Positions 6,827 through 6,896 of a stretch of 6,896 nucleotides of DNA are shown here, piece after piece. The DNA comes from Gammaproteobacteria bacterium (GTDB taxonomy: Bacteria > Pseudomonadota > Gammaproteobacteria > Eutrophobiales > Eutrophobiaceae). Position 1 is the first letter of the stretch. Each line of letters starts with the position of its first letter. Below the pieces are notes generated by a model. The model saw only the letters and a program-made list of their open reading frames with translations. It did no database searches and was not told where the DNA came from. Position numbers and translations under genes: made by a program. The stretch spans positions 1-6,896 of the forward strand of contig VYCZ01000293.1 of assembly GCA_009843675.1 (NCBI GenBank), in the 5' to 3' direction.

Positions 6827-6896
6827 ACCCCGGGGTCAGAGTAAAAAATACACGACAACAGACCAGTATCCCCCACCGGTGAGGTGTTTTTTACTC
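6827..6896. repeat. REP/MITE-like inverted-repeat element, right end cut by the window
   Basis: The element opens with the palindrome ACCCCGGGGT (6827-6836) and continues GTCAGAGTAAAAAA. The window ends with TTTTTTACTC (6887-6896), the exact reverse complement of GAGTAAAAAA (6839-6848). The match extends to 13 bp with one mismatch (6839-6851 against 6884-6896). A GGGGTCAGAGTAAAA-type sequence is, as I recall, a recurrent repeat in many gammaproteobacterial genomes, often near REP-associated (Y1) transposases. That is memory, not a search. No transposase is visible. The element begins 24 nt after the phoR stop. It could be a short non-autonomous element or the left end of a larger insertion. 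Confidence 0.55.
6874..6892 (+). terminator. Possible intrinsic terminator of phoBR within the repeat
   Basis: CACC (6874-6877) can pair with GGTG (6883-6886) around a 5-nt loop, followed at once by six T (6887-6892). The stem is only 4 bp, so it is weak alone. In RNA the longer arms of the surrounding repeat could pair as an alternative structure. Confidence 0.3.

Overview
The window is a chromosomal origin-proximal locus of a gammaproteobacterium. DnaA, YidC, YidD, PhoB and PhoR all read most like Pseudomonas/E. coli-type homologues, and gene order to the left is the classic one. Base composition looks moderately GC-rich by eye. I cannot name the genus. Nearly all of the window is coding and most of it is conserved housekeeping DNA.

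Left arm (1-3145, minus strand): a tightly packed operon reads leftwards as rpmH (ribosomal protein L34), rnpA (RNase P protein), yidD (membrane-insertion factor), yidC (membrane insertase) and mnmE (tRNA-modification GTPase, running off the left edge). rpmH/rnpA and rnpA/yidD overlap. The yidC stop sits inside the mnmE ribosome-binding site. A strong sigma70-like promoter lies just upstream of rpmH.

Centre (3146-3328): this is the divergent rpmH-dnaA spacer. It holds the rpmH promoter, one perfect DnaA box, one near-perfect box facing it, T-rich tracts and a small dyad. It is a candidate oriC and/or DnaA autoregulatory region.

Right arm (3329-6802, plus strand): dnaA is followed not by dnaN-recF-gyrB, the usual order, but by phoB and phoR, the phosphate-starvation two-component system. 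A good candidate Pho box and -10 element precede phoB, so phoBR appears to be its own autoregulated unit and not a read-through extension of dnaA.

Right edge (6827-6896): after phoR comes a short palindromic element. It has a GGGGTCAGAGTAAAAA-type left arm and a mirrored TTTTTTACTC arm that runs into the window end. It resembles a REP/MITE-like repeat and may also form a terminator.

The points most worth a second look are the replacement of dnaN by phoBR directly after dnaA, and the cut-off inverted repeat at the right edge. I found no clearly novel multi-gene system.
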